Origin: an uncultured Blautia sp.
Lineage (GTDB): Bacteria; Bacillota; Clostridia; Lachnospirales; Lachnospiraceae
Direction: 5' to 3'
Assembly: GCF_937880195.1 (NCBI RefSeq)
Contig: NZ_CALFLA010000107.1
Span: 1 to 24,829, forward strand
DNA: 24,829 nucleotides
Shown: one piece after another, positions 8,399 to 15,930 of the stretch
How the letters are laid out: every line of letters begins with the position of its first letter
Numbering within the stretch: position 1 is the first letter of the stretch
Made by a program: the position numbers and the translations under genes
Notes under the pieces: generated by a model
The model's input: the letters and a program-made list of their open reading frames with translations, nothing else
What the model was told of the DNA's origin: nothing
Databases searched by the model: none

Positions 8399-9580
8399 AT
8401 GATATTTCATGCATTTTTGATTAAATATGCGGAAATTGCCATTAAGGGTAAAAACAGATATCTTTTTGAAGACGCCCTTGTAAAACAGATGCGTCTTGCA
8501 CTGGAGCCTGTAGAGGGAGAATTTCGTGTGATCAAGGAGCAGGGTCGTGTTTACGTGCTCTGTCCTGAGGTATATGATTTTGATGAGGCAGTGGAAGCTC
8601 TGCAGTGCGTATTTGGCATTGTAGGAATCAGCCCGGTAGTGATCTACGAAGACCAGGGCTTTGAGCAGATGGGAAAAGATGTGGTAAGCTACATGAAAGC
8701 CCGCTATCCAGAGTTTTCAGGAACCTTTAAGGTGTATACAAGAAGGGCAAAGAAATCTTATCCGATCAACTCCATGGAAGTAAGCGCGTCTCTGGGAGGC
8801 CTGATCCTTGATGCCTTTCCAGGCGCGTCCGTAGACGTTCATCACCCGGAACTTACTCTTTCTGTGGAGATCCGCGACAAAATTTACGTATATTCTGAAA
8901 CCATCCCGGGACCAGGAGGAATGCCTGTTGGAACAAACGGAAAAGCAATGCTCCTTCTTTCAGGCGGAATCGACAGCCCGGTTGCCGGTTATATGATCGC
9001 CAAAAGAGGCGTAAAGATCGACGCTGTGTATTTCCACGCTCCGCCTTATACAAGCGAGAGGGCAAAGCAGAAGGTAGTAGATCTTGCAAAACTGGTAGCC
9101 CGTTACAGCGGTCCTATCCGTCTTCATGTGGTAAACTTTACGGATATTCAGCTTTATATTTACGACCAGTGTCCTCATGAAGAACTGACGATCATCATGC
9201 GCCGCTATATGATGCGTATTGCAGAGCATTTTGCAAAGGAAACAGGCTGTCTGGGACTGATCACCGGGGAAAGTATCGGACAGGTGGCAAGCCAGACTCT
9301 TCAGAGCCTTGCTGCGACCAATGAGGTATGCACTCTTCCTGTTTACCGTCCGGTGATCGGATTTGACAAACAGGAGATCGTGGAGATTTCCAGAAAGATC
9401 AATACTTTTGAGACTTCCATCCAGCCTTTTGAGGATTGCTGTACTATTTTTGTTGCAAAGCATCCGGTTACAAAGCCAAATCTGAATGTGATCCACAGAT
9501 CTGAAACAAAACTGGAAGAAAAGATCGACCAGCTTATGGAAGAAGCGCTGGCGTCAACAGAAGTGATCGAGATTCAATAA
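8399..9580 (+). CDS. thiI: tRNA 4-thiouridine synthase ThiI
   Basis: ThiI adenylates U8 of tRNA and inserts sulfur; in some species it also supports thiamine thiazole synthesis. The 393-residue protein has an N-terminal ferredoxin-like/THUMP region (about 1-165, FLIKYAEIAIKGKNR at the start). The PP-loop ATPase domain follows, with SGGIDSP at 188-194. The sequence ends soon after EDCCTIFVAKHP, so the C-terminal rhodanese domain of E. coli ThiI is absent, as in Bacillus. The sulfur would then come directly from the neighbouring desulfurase. No plus-strand terminator is evident after the stop. Confidence 0.95.
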   Translation: MIFHAFLIKYAEIAIKGKNRYLFEDALVKQMRLALEPVEGEFRVIKEQGRVYVLCPEVYDFDEAVEALQCVFGIVGISPVVIYEDQGFEQMGKDVVSYMKARYPEFSGTFKVYTRRAKKSYPINSMEVSASLGGLILDAFPGASVDVHHPELTLSVEIRDKIYVYSETIPGPGGMPVGTNGKAMLLLSGGIDSPVAGYMIAKRGVKIDAVYFHAPPYTSERAKQKVVDLAKLVARYSGPIRLHVVNFTDIQLYIYDQCPHEELTIIMRRYMMRIAEHFAKETGCLGLITGESIGQVASQTLQSLAATNEVCTLPVYRPVIGFDKQEIVEISRKINTFETSIQPFEDCCTIFVAKHPVTKPNLNVIHRSETKLEEKIDQLMEEALASTEVIEIQ

Positions 9581-9597
9581 AAAGGTCAGAAAATGTG

Positions 9598-9629
9598 CAA
9601 AAAAAATATCCGGCGGGAATACCGCCGGA
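9598..9629 (-). terminator. Terminator of the HPr-like gene (minus strand)
   Basis: Perfect GC-rich stem TCCGGCGG (9609-9616) and CCGCCGGA (9622-9629) with a 5-base loop. The long A-run at 9598-9606 is a U-tract on the minus strand. On the plus strand only A bases follow the stem, so it should stop minus-strand transcripts but not thiI transcripts. Confidence 0.8.
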
Positions 9630-9662
9630 AAAATCTGCAATTACGATTTCGATGTTATTAGC

Positions 9663-9899
9663 TTATTCGATAACATATGCCTGAACAACTGCAAGGATGG
9701 CATCCAGTGCTGATCCTTCTGCATGAATATTCAGGTTAATCGGTTTGGACAGATCCAGACTGAAAATTCCCATGATAGATTTTGCATCGATGACATATCT
9801 GCCGGATACAAGATCAAAATCACAGTCAAATTTGCTGATTTCGTTTACAAATGCTTTCACTTTATCGATAGAGTTCAGTGAGATTTTTAACGTTTTCAT
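9663..9899 (-). CDS. HPr-like protein lacking the phosphorylatable histidine (Crh-like)
   Basis: A 78-residue protein with the HPr fold pattern. The strongest match to HPr/Crh is AKSIMGIFSLDL (39-50), in which S41 corresponds to the regulatory Ser46 phosphorylated by HPr kinase. The active-site segment normally GIHARPA reads SIDKVKA here (10-16), so the EI-phosphorylated His15 is missing. B. subtilis Crh, a regulator and not a sugar carrier, has the same combination. I infer a regulatory role. The protein is slightly short (HPr is about 85-88). AAGGGAGG (9908-9915) is 8 bases from the ATG. It is a single-gene unit on the minus strand between two plus-strand genes. Confidence 0.82.
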   Translation of the reverse strand: MKTLKISLNSIDKVKAFVNEISKFDCDFDLVSGRYVIDAKSIMGIFSLDLSKPINLNIHAEGSALDAILAVVQAYVIE

Positions 9900-9937
9900 G
9901 ATGATAACCTCCCTTGAATTATTGTTTTACAACTTTT

Positions 9938-9966
9938 ATCTTACCTGTACCATATTGAAAAGTCAA
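9938..9966 (-). promoter_or_regulatory. Promoter of the HPr-like gene
   Basis: On the minus strand, the -35 box TTGACT (complement of 9961-9966) is followed by exactly 17 bases and the -10 box TAAGAT (complement of 9938-9943). The -10 box lies 38 bp upstream of the ATG. Confidence 0.75.
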
Positions 9967-10009
9967 GGGAAAAGCTGTTAAATTTACATGAAAAGGAATG
10001 AAAATATAT

Positions 10010-11353
10010 ATGAGTAAAAAGGTTGCGCTTCACAATCTGGGATGTAAGGTTAATGCTTATGAGGTAGAGGCTATGCAGCAGCTTCTGGAAGAGGCAGGCT
10101 ATGAGATCGTGCCTTTTCAGGAGGGAGCGGACGTATATCTGATCAACACCTGCACAGTCACCAACATTGCAGACCGCAAATCCCGTCAGATGCTCCACAA
10201 AGCAAAAAAAATGAATCCTGACGCCATTGTGGTAGCTACAGGATGCTACGCCCAGACAGATACAGAAAAATTAAAGGAAGATGCGTCTGTAGATCTGATT
10301 TTGGGTAATAATCAGAAAAACAGAATTGTTGAGGCTCTGGAAGAATACGAAAAAGAGCATGAAAAAAAGACCAGAGTGATAGAAATTAACAGAACAAAAG
10401 AATATGAGAAGCTGTGTATTGACCATACGGCAGAGCATGTAAGAGCCTACATTAAAGTGCAGGACGGATGCAATCAATTCTGCACCTACTGTATCATACC
10501 TTTTGCCAGAGGCAGGGTCAGAAGCCGCAGTGTGGAGGATATTCTGGGAGAGGTACGCGCTCTTGCAGAAAAAGGCTACAAAGAAGTGGTGCTTACAGGA
10601 ATCCATTTAAGCTCCTACGGAGTGGATTTTAAAGATGAAAATACAAATCTTCTTTCGCTGATACAGGCGGTTCATCAGATTTCAGGAATCAGGAGAATAC
10701 GTCTGGGATCTCTGGAACCGCGTATTATTACAGAAGAATTTATGGAAGGAATCTCATCCCTTCCAAAAGTGTGTCCACACTTTCACTTATCTCTTCAGAG
10801 TGGATGCAACAGGACGCTGAAGGATATGAACAGGCGCTATACGGCTGAGGAATATGCAGAAAAATGCGCTCTGATCAGGAAATACTATCCGGCTCCGGCG
10901 CTGACTACAGATGTGATCGTGGGCTTTCCAAAGGAGAGCGAGGAAGATTTTCAGGAATCCTATGAGTTTGTAGAAAATATCCATTTTTATGAGACTCATA
11001 TTTTTAAGTATTCAAGGCGCCAGGGGACAAAAGCTGCTGCTATGGAGGGTCAGATTACAGAAGCAGTTAAGGGAGTAAGAAGCGATAAAATGCTTGAGCT
11101 TCATAACAGAAGAGCAAGAGAATATGAAGAATCCATGAAGGATAAATATCTGGAAGTGCTTCTGGAAGAGGAAGTGGAGATTGGCAAAAAAGCCTATTAT
11201 CTTGCCCATAGCAGGGAGTATATAAAGGTTGCAGTTGAAAAAACAGAGAAACTTAAAGTGAACGATCTTCTGACAGTAAAAACAGGAGGATTTTTGGAAG
11301 AACATATCCTTCTGGGAGAACCGTCAGAAAACTCTCCTTGTATTTTACAGTAA
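10010..11353 (+). CDS. mtaB: tRNA (t6A37) methylthiotransferase MtaB
   Basis: This radical-SAM enzyme adds a methylthio group to t6A37 in tRNAs, giving ms2t6A. It has 447 residues from ATG 10010. An in-frame ATG at 9998 touches the ribosome site AGGA (9994-9997) and leaves no spacing. The N-terminal UPF0004 domain has cysteines C12 (LGCKVN), C48 (NTCTVT) and C79 (TGCYAQ) for one [4Fe-4S] cluster. The radical-SAM cluster motif CNQFCTYC has C154, C158 and C161. The C-terminal part matches a TRAM domain. In B. subtilis the orthologue yqeV follows prmA-rsmE; here the desulfurase, thiI and HPr-like genes intervene. Confidence 0.94.
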   Translation: MSKKVALHNLGCKVNAYEVEAMQQLLEEAGYEIVPFQEGADVYLINTCTVTNIADRKSRQMLHKAKKMNPDAIVVATGCYAQTDTEKLKEDASVDLILGNNQKNRIVEALEEYEKEHEKKTRVIEINRTKEYEKLCIDHTAEHVRAYIKVQDGCNQFCTYCIIPFARGRVRSRSVEDILGEVRALAEKGYKEVVLTGIHLSSYGVDFKDENTNLLSLIQAVHQISGIRRIRLGSLEPRIITEEFMEGISSLPKVCPHFHLSLQSGCNRTLKDMNRRYTAEEYAEKCALIRKYYPAPALTTDVIVGFPKESEEDFQESYEFVENIHFYETHIFKYSRRQGTKAAAMEGQITEAVKGVRSDKMLELHNRRAREYEESMKDKYLEVLLEEEVEIGKKAYYLAHSREYIKVAVEKTEKLKVNDLLTVKTGGFLEEHILLGEPSENSPCILQ

Positions 11354-11366
11354 ATTAAACTATAAT
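11338..11366 (+). promoter_or_regulatory. Promoter of the ireB-ruvX operon
   Basis: TTGTAT at 11338-11343, 17 bases, then a perfect TATAAT at 11361-11366. The -35 lies within the last codons of mtaB. The -10 is 34 bp before the ireB start. Confidence 0.7.
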
Positions 11367-11399
11367 AGAAAAGAAATAATAGTAAGGACGTGAGAAAAA

Positions 11400-11672
11400 A
11401 TGGCAGAAAACAATTTAGGAAATACACAGTATTTCAGGACAAGACCAGACCAGGAGCTTGAGGTAAAGGAGGTTCTGGATCTGGTGTACAACGCAATGGA
11501 TGAAAAGGGCTACAACCCGGTAAACCAGATCGTAGGCTATATTATGTCCGGTGATCCCACTTATATCACCAGCCATAAGGGAGCCAGAAGCATGATCATG
11601 AAGGTTGAGAGAGACGAGCTGGTAGAGGAGCTTCTTAACGAGTACATTAAGAATCGTTCCTGGGAGCGCTGA
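11400..11672 (+). CDS. ireB: IreB family regulatory phosphoprotein (DUF965, YrzL)
   Basis: A 90-residue protein of the DUF965/IreB family. It has conserved text such as [42 protein letters not shown] and the C-terminal RDELVEELL. In Enterococcus faecalis IreB is a substrate of the PASTA kinase IreK near its N-terminus and modulates cephalosporin resistance. Here T9 is the only threonine in the N-terminal segment. RBS AAGGA (11384-11388) precedes ATG 11400. ruvX starts 1 bp after the stop. The order ireB-ruvX-DUF1292 matches B. subtilis yrzL-yrrK-yrzB. Confidence 0.95.
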   Translation: MAENNLGNTQYFRTRPDQELEVKEVLDLVYNAMDEKGYNPVNQIVGYIMSGDPTYITSHKGARSMIMKVERDELVEELLNEYIKNRSWER

Positions 11673-11673
11673 T

Positions 11674-12099
11674 ATGCGTATTCTGGGATTGGATTATGGG
11701 TCAAAGACCGTAGGCGTGGCAGTCAGCGATCCACTGGGACTGACTGCACAGAGAGTAGAAACTATCTGGCGTAAGCAGGAGAATAAGCTTCGCAAGACAC
11801 TGGCCCGCATTGAGGAGCTGGTAAAGCAGTACGGCGTGGAAAAAATTGTCGTAGGACTTCCCAAAAATATGAACAATACGCTTGGAGAAAGGGCAGAAAA
11901 ATCTCTGGAGTTTAAGGATATGCTAGAGAGAAGGACGGGGCTGCCTGTTGAGATGTGGGATGAGCGTCTGACAACAATGGAGGCAAACCGGGTCCTGATG
12001 GAGGGCGGAGTGCGCCGTGAAGACAGAAAGGAGCATCTGGATTCTCTTGCAGCAGTATTGATCCTGCAGGGATATCTGGACGCACTGGCAAACAGATAA
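11674..12099 (+). CDS. ruvX: YqgF/RuvX family putative RNase H-fold resolvase (pre-16S rRNA nuclease)
   Basis: A 141-residue YqgF-family protein with an RNase H fold. Acidic residues expected at the active site are visible: D7 in [12 protein letters not shown]97 in WDERLTT and D123 in [30 protein letters not shown] is also family-typical. The family was annotated as a Holliday junction resolvase, and work on E. coli YqgF supports 5'-end maturation of 16S rRNA. It is tightly coupled to ireB with a 1 bp gap, and the DUF1292 gene follows after 10 bp. Confidence 0.95.
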   Translation: MRILGLDYGSKTVGVAVSDPLGLTAQRVETIWRKQENKLRKTLARIEELVKQYGVEKIVVGLPKNMNNTLGERAEKSLEFKDMLERRTGLPVEMWDERLTTMEANRVLMEGGVRREDRKEHLDSLAAVLILQGYLDALANR

Positions 12100-12109
12100 G
12101 GAAAGTAAA

Positions 12110-12367
12110 ATGGAAAAAATCAGATTTCAGGCCCCAGATGGGACGACAGAGGAATTTTATGTAGAGGAACAGACCATGATAGGAGGAGAATCCTATCTTT
12201 TGGTATCAGATTCCCAGGAGGACGAAGCATCTGCCTATATTTTAAAAGACACTTCTTCTGACGACAGCCCGGAAGCCTGCTATGAAATGGTTGAGGACGA
12301 AGAAGAACTGCAGGCAGTTTATAAGGTTTTTGAGCAGATGCTGGACGACGTGGATTTGGAAATGTAA
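12110..12367 (+). CDS. DUF1292 domain protein (YrzB-like)
   Basis: A small, very acidic protein of 85 residues. The pattern is a short beta-rich start (IRFQAPDGTTEEFYVEEQ), a central YLLVSD...AYILKD segment and a Glu/Asp-rich helix (EEELQAVYKVFEQMLDD). Length, acidity and position directly after ruvX match the DUF1292 family (B. subtilis YrzB). Molecular function is unknown. GGAAAG before ATG 12110 is a modest ribosome site. Confidence 0.88.
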   Translation: MEKIRFQAPDGTTEEFYVEEQTMIGGESYLLVSDSQEDEASAYILKDTSSDDSPEACYEMVEDEEELQAVYKVFEQMLDDVDLEM

Positions 12368-12391
12368 AGCCGGAGGAGATTTTGGCTTTTT
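12366..12391 (+). terminator. Possible terminator after the DUF1292 gene
   Basis: AAAGCC (12366-12371) pairs with GGCTTT (12384-12389) around a 12-base loop. The T-run reaches 12391. The stem is short and the U-tract is brief, so it is probably weak or leaky. Confidence 0.4.
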
Positions 12392-12410
12392 GAGAGAAAC
12401 AAAAAAGAAA

Positions 12411-12435
12411 AGGAATGTCTGAAAAAGGCATTCCT
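12411..12435 (+). other. Hairpin upstream of RNase J
   Basis: AGGAATGTC (12411-12419) pairs with GGCATTCCT (12427-12435), nine pairs including one T-G, with a 7-base loop. Only GAGTTTTGG follows, so termination would be inefficient. With the weak hairpin before it, it may attenuate read-through from ireB-ruvX. Confidence 0.5.
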
Positions 12436-12440
12436 GAGTT

Positions 12441-12471
12441 TTGGTGCAAAAATAAGAACTCTGCGTATAAT
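12441..12471 (+). promoter_or_regulatory. Candidate promoter for rnj
   Basis: A perfect TATAAT lies at 12466-12471. The best -35 is TTGGTG at 12441-12446, with a rather long 19-base spacer. A start near 12478 would give a leader of about 60 bases. Confidence 0.45.
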
Positions 12472-12490
12472 TTTTAAGGGCAGGGGAAAC

Positions 12491-12505
12491 CGTAATGAAA
12501 TTACG
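12491..12505 (+). other. GAA-triloop hairpin in the rnj leader
   Basis: CGTAAT (12491-12496), GAA, ATTACG (12500-12505) form a perfect 6-bp hairpin. It lies 20 bp upstream of the ribosome site. If transcription starts near 12478, this is close to the 5' end of the rnj mRNA. Confidence 0.55.
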
Positions 12506-12538
12506 CATAAATGGCACAAGATAATGGAGGTGCATTGC

Positions 12539-14488
12539 TTGAACGATAATCATAATAATAAAGATAACGCAAAAAACGAATACAACAGCGATAATCAAAA
12601 ACGAAGAAATGGATACTACAGAAATTCCGAGTATAATCATACTAAAAAACAGGTAACAAGACAGAAAAACAATAAATATAAATCACAGACCAGACAGAAC
12701 AATAAAAATCAGGAAAAACAGCAGAAGCCTGTTTTCAAAAATACATCGAAAAATACTGTTAAAAATACAGTTAAGAATACAATAAACAAAACTCCGGGCA
12801 GAGGTTTTCAGAAGCAGAACAGAAGAGGAAGAAGAAACTCAGAGCGGCTTAAGATTATTCCGTTGGGAGGTCTGGAACAGATCGGAATGAATATCACAGC
12901 CTTCGAGTACGGAGAAAGTATTGTTGTAGTAGACTGCGGACTTTCTTTTCCAGAAGACGACATGCTGGGAATCGACCTTGTAATTCCGGACGTCACCTAT
13001 TTAAAAGAAAATATTTCCAAAGTGAAGGGATTTGTGATCACTCATGGCCACGAGGATCATATTGGCGCCCTTCCTTATGTATTGAAGGAAGTAAACGTAC
13101 CCATTTATTCTACCAAGCTGACCCTGGGGCTTATTACCAATAAGCTGAAAGAACACAATCTCATGCGTTCTACCAGACTGAAAGAGGTGAAGCATGGCCA
13201 GGTGATCAACCTGGGAGATTTCTCTATTGAATTTATTAAGACAAACCATAGTATTCAGGATGCATCTGCTCTTGCAATTTATTCTCCGGCAGGAATTGTT
13301 GTTCACACAGGAGACTTTAAGGTAGATTATACGCCGGTGTTTGGAGACGCCATTGACCTTCAGCGTTTTGCTGAGATCGGCAAAAAAGGTGTGCTTGCCC
13401 TGATGTGCGACAGTACCAATGCGGAACGTCCAGGCTTTACCATGTCGGAGCGTACCGTAGGAAGAGTGTTTGACAACCTGTTTAACGAGTACCATTCCAG
13501 CAGGATCATTATTGCCACCTTTGCTTCTAATGTAGACCGTGTGCAGCAGATCATCAATACAGCCTACCGTTTTGGCCGTAAGGTAGCTGTGGAAGGCCGA
13601 AGCATGGTTAATGTAATTTCCACTGCTTCCGAACTGGGATATCTGCGCATTCCCGAAAATACTCTGATCGAGATCGACCAGGTGAAGGATTACCCGGACG
13701 ACAAGGTGGTTCTGATCACTACAGGAAGCCAGGGAGAATCCATGGCTGCTCTTTCAAGAATGGCTGCCAATATCCACAAAAAAATTACGATCAAACCAAA
13801 TGATACGATCATTTTCAGCTCCAACCCTATCCCTGGCAATGAAAAAGCTGTTTCCAAGGTGATCAATGAGCTGTACATGAAGGGCGCAAAAGTTATTTTC
13901 CAGGATGCACATGTATCAGGACATGCCTGCCAGGAAGAAATCAAACTGATCTATTCTCTGGTACGTCCGAAATATGCTGTTCCGGTTCACGGTGAATATC
14001 GCCATCTGACAGCGCAGAAACATATTGCAGAGGAATTGGGAATACCAAAAGAAAACATTTTTATCCTTGCTTCAGGAAACGTTTTGGAACTGGATGAAAA
14101 CAGCGCCCAGATAACAGGAAGCGTACAGACTGGAGCGATCCTTGTAGACGGCCTTGGAGTGGGAGACGTTGGAAATATTGTTCTCCGTGACAGACAGCAT
14201 CTTGCTGAGGATGGAATCATGATCGTTGTTATGACGCTGGAACGTCACAGCAACGTGGTTCTTGCAGGACCGGATATTGTTTCCAGAGGATTTGTGTACG
14301 TACGGGAATCCGAAGATCTTATGGATCATGCAAGAGAAGTGGTGGAACAGGCGTTAGAATCCTGCATGGACAGAAATATTACAGACTGGGGCAAGATCAA
14401 ACTGGTAGTTAAGGATGCGGTAGGCGATTATCTCTGGAAGAGAACGAAGAGAAGACCTATGATCCTGCCTATCATTATGGAGGCCTGA
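12539..14488 (+). CDS. rnj: Ribonuclease J with a long basic N-terminal extension
   Basis: RNase J is a beta-CASP metallo-beta-lactamase nuclease with endo- and 5'-3' exonuclease activity in mRNA decay and rRNA maturation. The start is TTG 12539, because GGAGG (12526-12530) lies 8 bases before it and inside any protein starting at ATG 12524. This gives 649 residues against about 555 for B. subtilis J1. Residues 1-103 are an Asn/Lys/Arg/Gln-rich tail, including a KNT-x tandem repeat. The enzyme core starts at LKIIPLGGLEQIGMN. The metal motif is H169-x-H171-x-D173-H174 (THGHEDHIGALPY). The later VHGEYRHL motif and the C-terminal domain are present. A YlbF-family gene follows after 3 bp. Confidence 0.95.
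   Translation: MNDNHNNKDNAKNEYNSDNQKRRNGYYRNSEYNHTKKQVTRQKNNKYKSQTRQNNKNQEKQQKPVFKNTSKNTVKNTVKNTINKTPGRGFQKQNRRGRRNSERLKIIPLGGLEQIGMNITAFEYGESIVVVDCGLSFPEDDMLGIDLVIPDVTYLKENISKVKGFVITHGHEDHIGALPYVLKEVNVPIYSTKLTLGLITNKLKEHNLMRSTRLKEVKHGQVINLGDFSIEFIKTNHSIQDASALAIYSPAGIVVHTGDFKVDYTPVFGDAIDLQRFAEIGKKGVLALMCDSTNAERPGFTMSERTVGRVFDNLFNEYHSSRIIIATFASNVDRVQQIINTAYRFGRKVAVEGRSMVNVISTASELGYLRIPENTLIEIDQVKDYPDDKVVLITTGSQGESMAALSRMAANIHKKITIKPNDTIIFSSNPIPGNEKAVSKVINELYMKGAKVIFQDAHVSGHACQEEIKLIYSLVRPKYAVPVHGEYRHLTAQKHIAEELGIPKENIFILASGNVLELDENSAQITGSVQTGAILVDGLGVGDVGNIVLRDRQHLAEDGIMIVVMTLERHSNVVLAGPDIVSRGFVYVRESEDLMDHAREVVEQALESCMDRNITDWGKIKLVVKDAVGDYLWKRTKRRPMILPIIMEA
12737..12784 (+). repeat. 12-bp tandem repeat in the rnj N-terminal extension
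   Basis: Four consecutive 12-base units follow the pattern AAAAATACNGTT with drift. They encode KNTS, KNTV, KNTV and KNTI, and a partial copy (NKT) follows. The reading frame is kept whatever the copy number. Confidence 0.7.
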
Positions 14489-14491
14489 TCT

Positions 14492-14833
14492 ATGGAAACC
14501 ATTAACCGGAACATTCACATGCTGATCCAGTCTGTAAAAAAAAGCAGCGTATACAAGGAATACCGGCTTCAGGAACAGATACTGAACCAGAACCAGGAGC
14601 TGGCGCAAAGAGTACGCCAGTTTCGATCTGAAAATTTCCGCCTTCAGAACGAAGAGGACAGAGGACGGATGTTTCAGCTTGCAGATAAGCTTTCCAGGGA
14701 ATCGGCAGAGCTTCGGAGAAATCCTCAGGTAAACGCGTATCTGGATGCGGAGCTTGCCCTGTGCAGGATGATGCAGAGGATTTGCAGGATGTTGACAGAA
14801 GGCATAGAAATGGATATTCCACCGCTTGGATAG
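14492..14833 (+). CDS. ylbF: YlbF family protein
   Basis: A 113-residue, almost wholly helical protein. It has the YlbF/YmcA pattern: an N-terminal helix ending SSVYKEYRLQEQIL, an Arg/Gln/Glu-rich middle, and a helix near DAELALCRMMQRICRML. In B. subtilis YlbF acts with YmcA and YaaT in the Y-complex that directs RNase Y to certain mRNAs. Here the gene is coupled to RNase J, its ATG 3 bp after the rnj stop and its ribosome site GGAGG (14479-14483) inside rnj. I infer a role in RNA decay from this context. The match is by pattern and length, and the exact subfamily is uncertain. Confidence 0.8.
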   Translation: METINRNIHMLIQSVKKSSVYKEYRLQEQILNQNQELAQRVRQFRSENFRLQNEEDRGRMFQLADKLSRESAELRRNPQVNAYLDAELALCRMMQRICRMLTEGIEMDIPPLG

Positions 14834-14855
14834 GGCGGACAGTAAGGAGGATAAC

Positions 14856-15257
14856 ATGGGAGACACAAGGAACCAAATAGGAAAGGCAGGAGTCTTTGTT
14901 GCAGGAGGCGCTTTTAAGATTGCGCTGTATGTCTGTTTGGTTGTTCTGGTCATTTGGATCGGAAGAACCTCGTATCAGTTTGGACATGATATTTTTAACC
15001 AGCAGCCCATGAGTCCTGGAGAGGGACAGGAGATCACTGTAGTTGTCAAAGAAGACGATTCTGTGTATGATATCGCAAAGACCCTGGAGAGCAAGGGACT
15101 TGTTGAGGATGCAAAGGTATTCTGGGTTCAGGAAAAATTTTCCAACTATAAAGGTCAGATGAAACCGGGAACCTATCTTCTGAGCACAGCCTATGAGCCG
15201 TCCAGGATCATGGCCATCCTTTCAGGAGATGCGGAACAGGAAGGGGCAGATTCATGA
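14856..15257 (+). CDS. MltG-like membrane protein reduced to the N-terminal anchor and LysM-like domain
   Basis: 133 residues from ATG 14856, chosen because AAGGAGG (14844-14850) lies 5 bases upstream; an in-frame TTG at 14826 lacks this. Residues about 19-36 form one membrane helix (FKIALYVCLVVLVIWIG). The rest (about 60-128) resembles the small domain of MltG/YceG: VKEDDSVYDIAKTLESKGLV, then KPGTYLLS and PSRIMAILSG. MltG is an endolytic murein transglycosylase of about 340-380 residues, but here the catalytic domain with its glutamate is absent. The position between DUF1292 and trmR is that of B. subtilis yrrL, the MltG gene. The protein may bind glycan or a partner without cutting. The stop overlaps the trmR start (ATGA). 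Confidence 0.78.
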   Translation: MGDTRNQIGKAGVFVAGGAFKIALYVCLVVLVIWIGRTSYQFGHDIFNQQPMSPGEGQEITVVVKEDDSVYDIAKTLESKGLVEDAKVFWVQEKFSNYKGQMKPGTYLLSTAYEPSRIMAILSGDAEQEGADS

Positions 15258-15898
15258 TCGTAGAGGAGAGAATGAGAACGTATATCAATTCTCTGGATAT
15301 GGGAAATACTCCTTTTCTGGAAGAACTGGAAAAGGAGGCGCTCTCCAAAGGAGTACCGATCATCCGCAGGGAAATGCAGAGCTTTATAAAGGTGCTTCTG
15401 GCAATAAAACAGCCAAAGCGTATTCTGGAGGTGGGGACAGCCGTAGGCTTCTCCACACTTCTTATGTGCGAATATGGAAGGGCTGATCTTCAGATCACAA
15501 CTATAGAGAATTATGAAAAAAGGATTCCCATTGCAAAAGAGAATTTCCAAAAAGCAGGGCAGTGGGAAAAGGTCACTTTTCTGGAAGGGGATGCAGGACA
15601 GATCCTGAAGGAGTTGAAGGGAAGCTATGACCTGATTTTTATGGATGCAGCAAAAGGACAGTATATTCATTGGCTAGAGGATGTGATCCGCCTTCTGGAA
15701 CCGGAAGGGATTCTTCTTTCAGACAATGTTCTCCAGGAAGGGGAGCTGATAGAATCCCATTATCTGGTAGAACGGAGAAACCGGACTATTTATAAAAGAA
15801 TGAGAGACTATCTGTATACACTGAAGCATGACCAGCGTCTTATAACCAGCATCCTGCCATTGGGCGACGGCGCTGCCCTCAGTGTAAAGAAACCGTGA
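15254..15898 (+). CDS. trmR: SAM-dependent O-methyltransferase, probably tRNA 5-hydroxyuridine methyltransferase TrmR
   Basis: 214 residues of the class I O-methyltransferase family. The SAM motif is ILEVGTAVGFSTLLM (about 56-70). ITTIENYEKR supplies the ribose-binding acid, and LIFMDAAKGQYIHWLE with LLSDNVLQEGEL are metal and active-site segments. Size and neighbourhood match B. subtilis YrrM (TrmR), which makes 5-methoxyuridine at tRNA position 34 from the 5-hydroxyuridine made by YrrN/YrrO. A U32 family gene follows, supporting this. The start overlaps the previous stop by one base. Confidence 0.85.
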   Translation: MIVEERMRTYINSLDMGNTPFLEELEKEALSKGVPIIRREMQSFIKVLLAIKQPKRILEVGTAVGFSTLLMCEYGRADLQITTIENYEKRIPIAKENFQKAGQWEKVTFLEGDAGQILKELKGSYDLIFMDAAKGQYIHWLEDVIRLLEPEGILLSDNVLQEGELIESHYLVERRNRTIYKRMRDYLYTLKHDQRLITSILPLGDGAALSVKKP

Positions 15899-15930
15899 TA
15901 CAAAGGAACATCAGACAGTAAGGAGAAAAT

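Noticed and set aside
9609..9629. Hairpin as the terminator of thiI
   Set aside because: On the plus strand the stem is followed by A bases. The U-tract exists only on the minus strand, so it belongs to the HPr-like gene.
9998..10009. Upstream ATG start for mtaB
   Set aside because: It directly touches the only ribosome-site-like AGGA; the ATG at 10010 starts the usual MtaB N-terminus.
14826..14855. Upstream TTG start for the MltG-like gene
   Set aside because: It would overlap the YlbF gene and lacks a ribosome site; ATG 14856 follows a perfect AAGGAGG.
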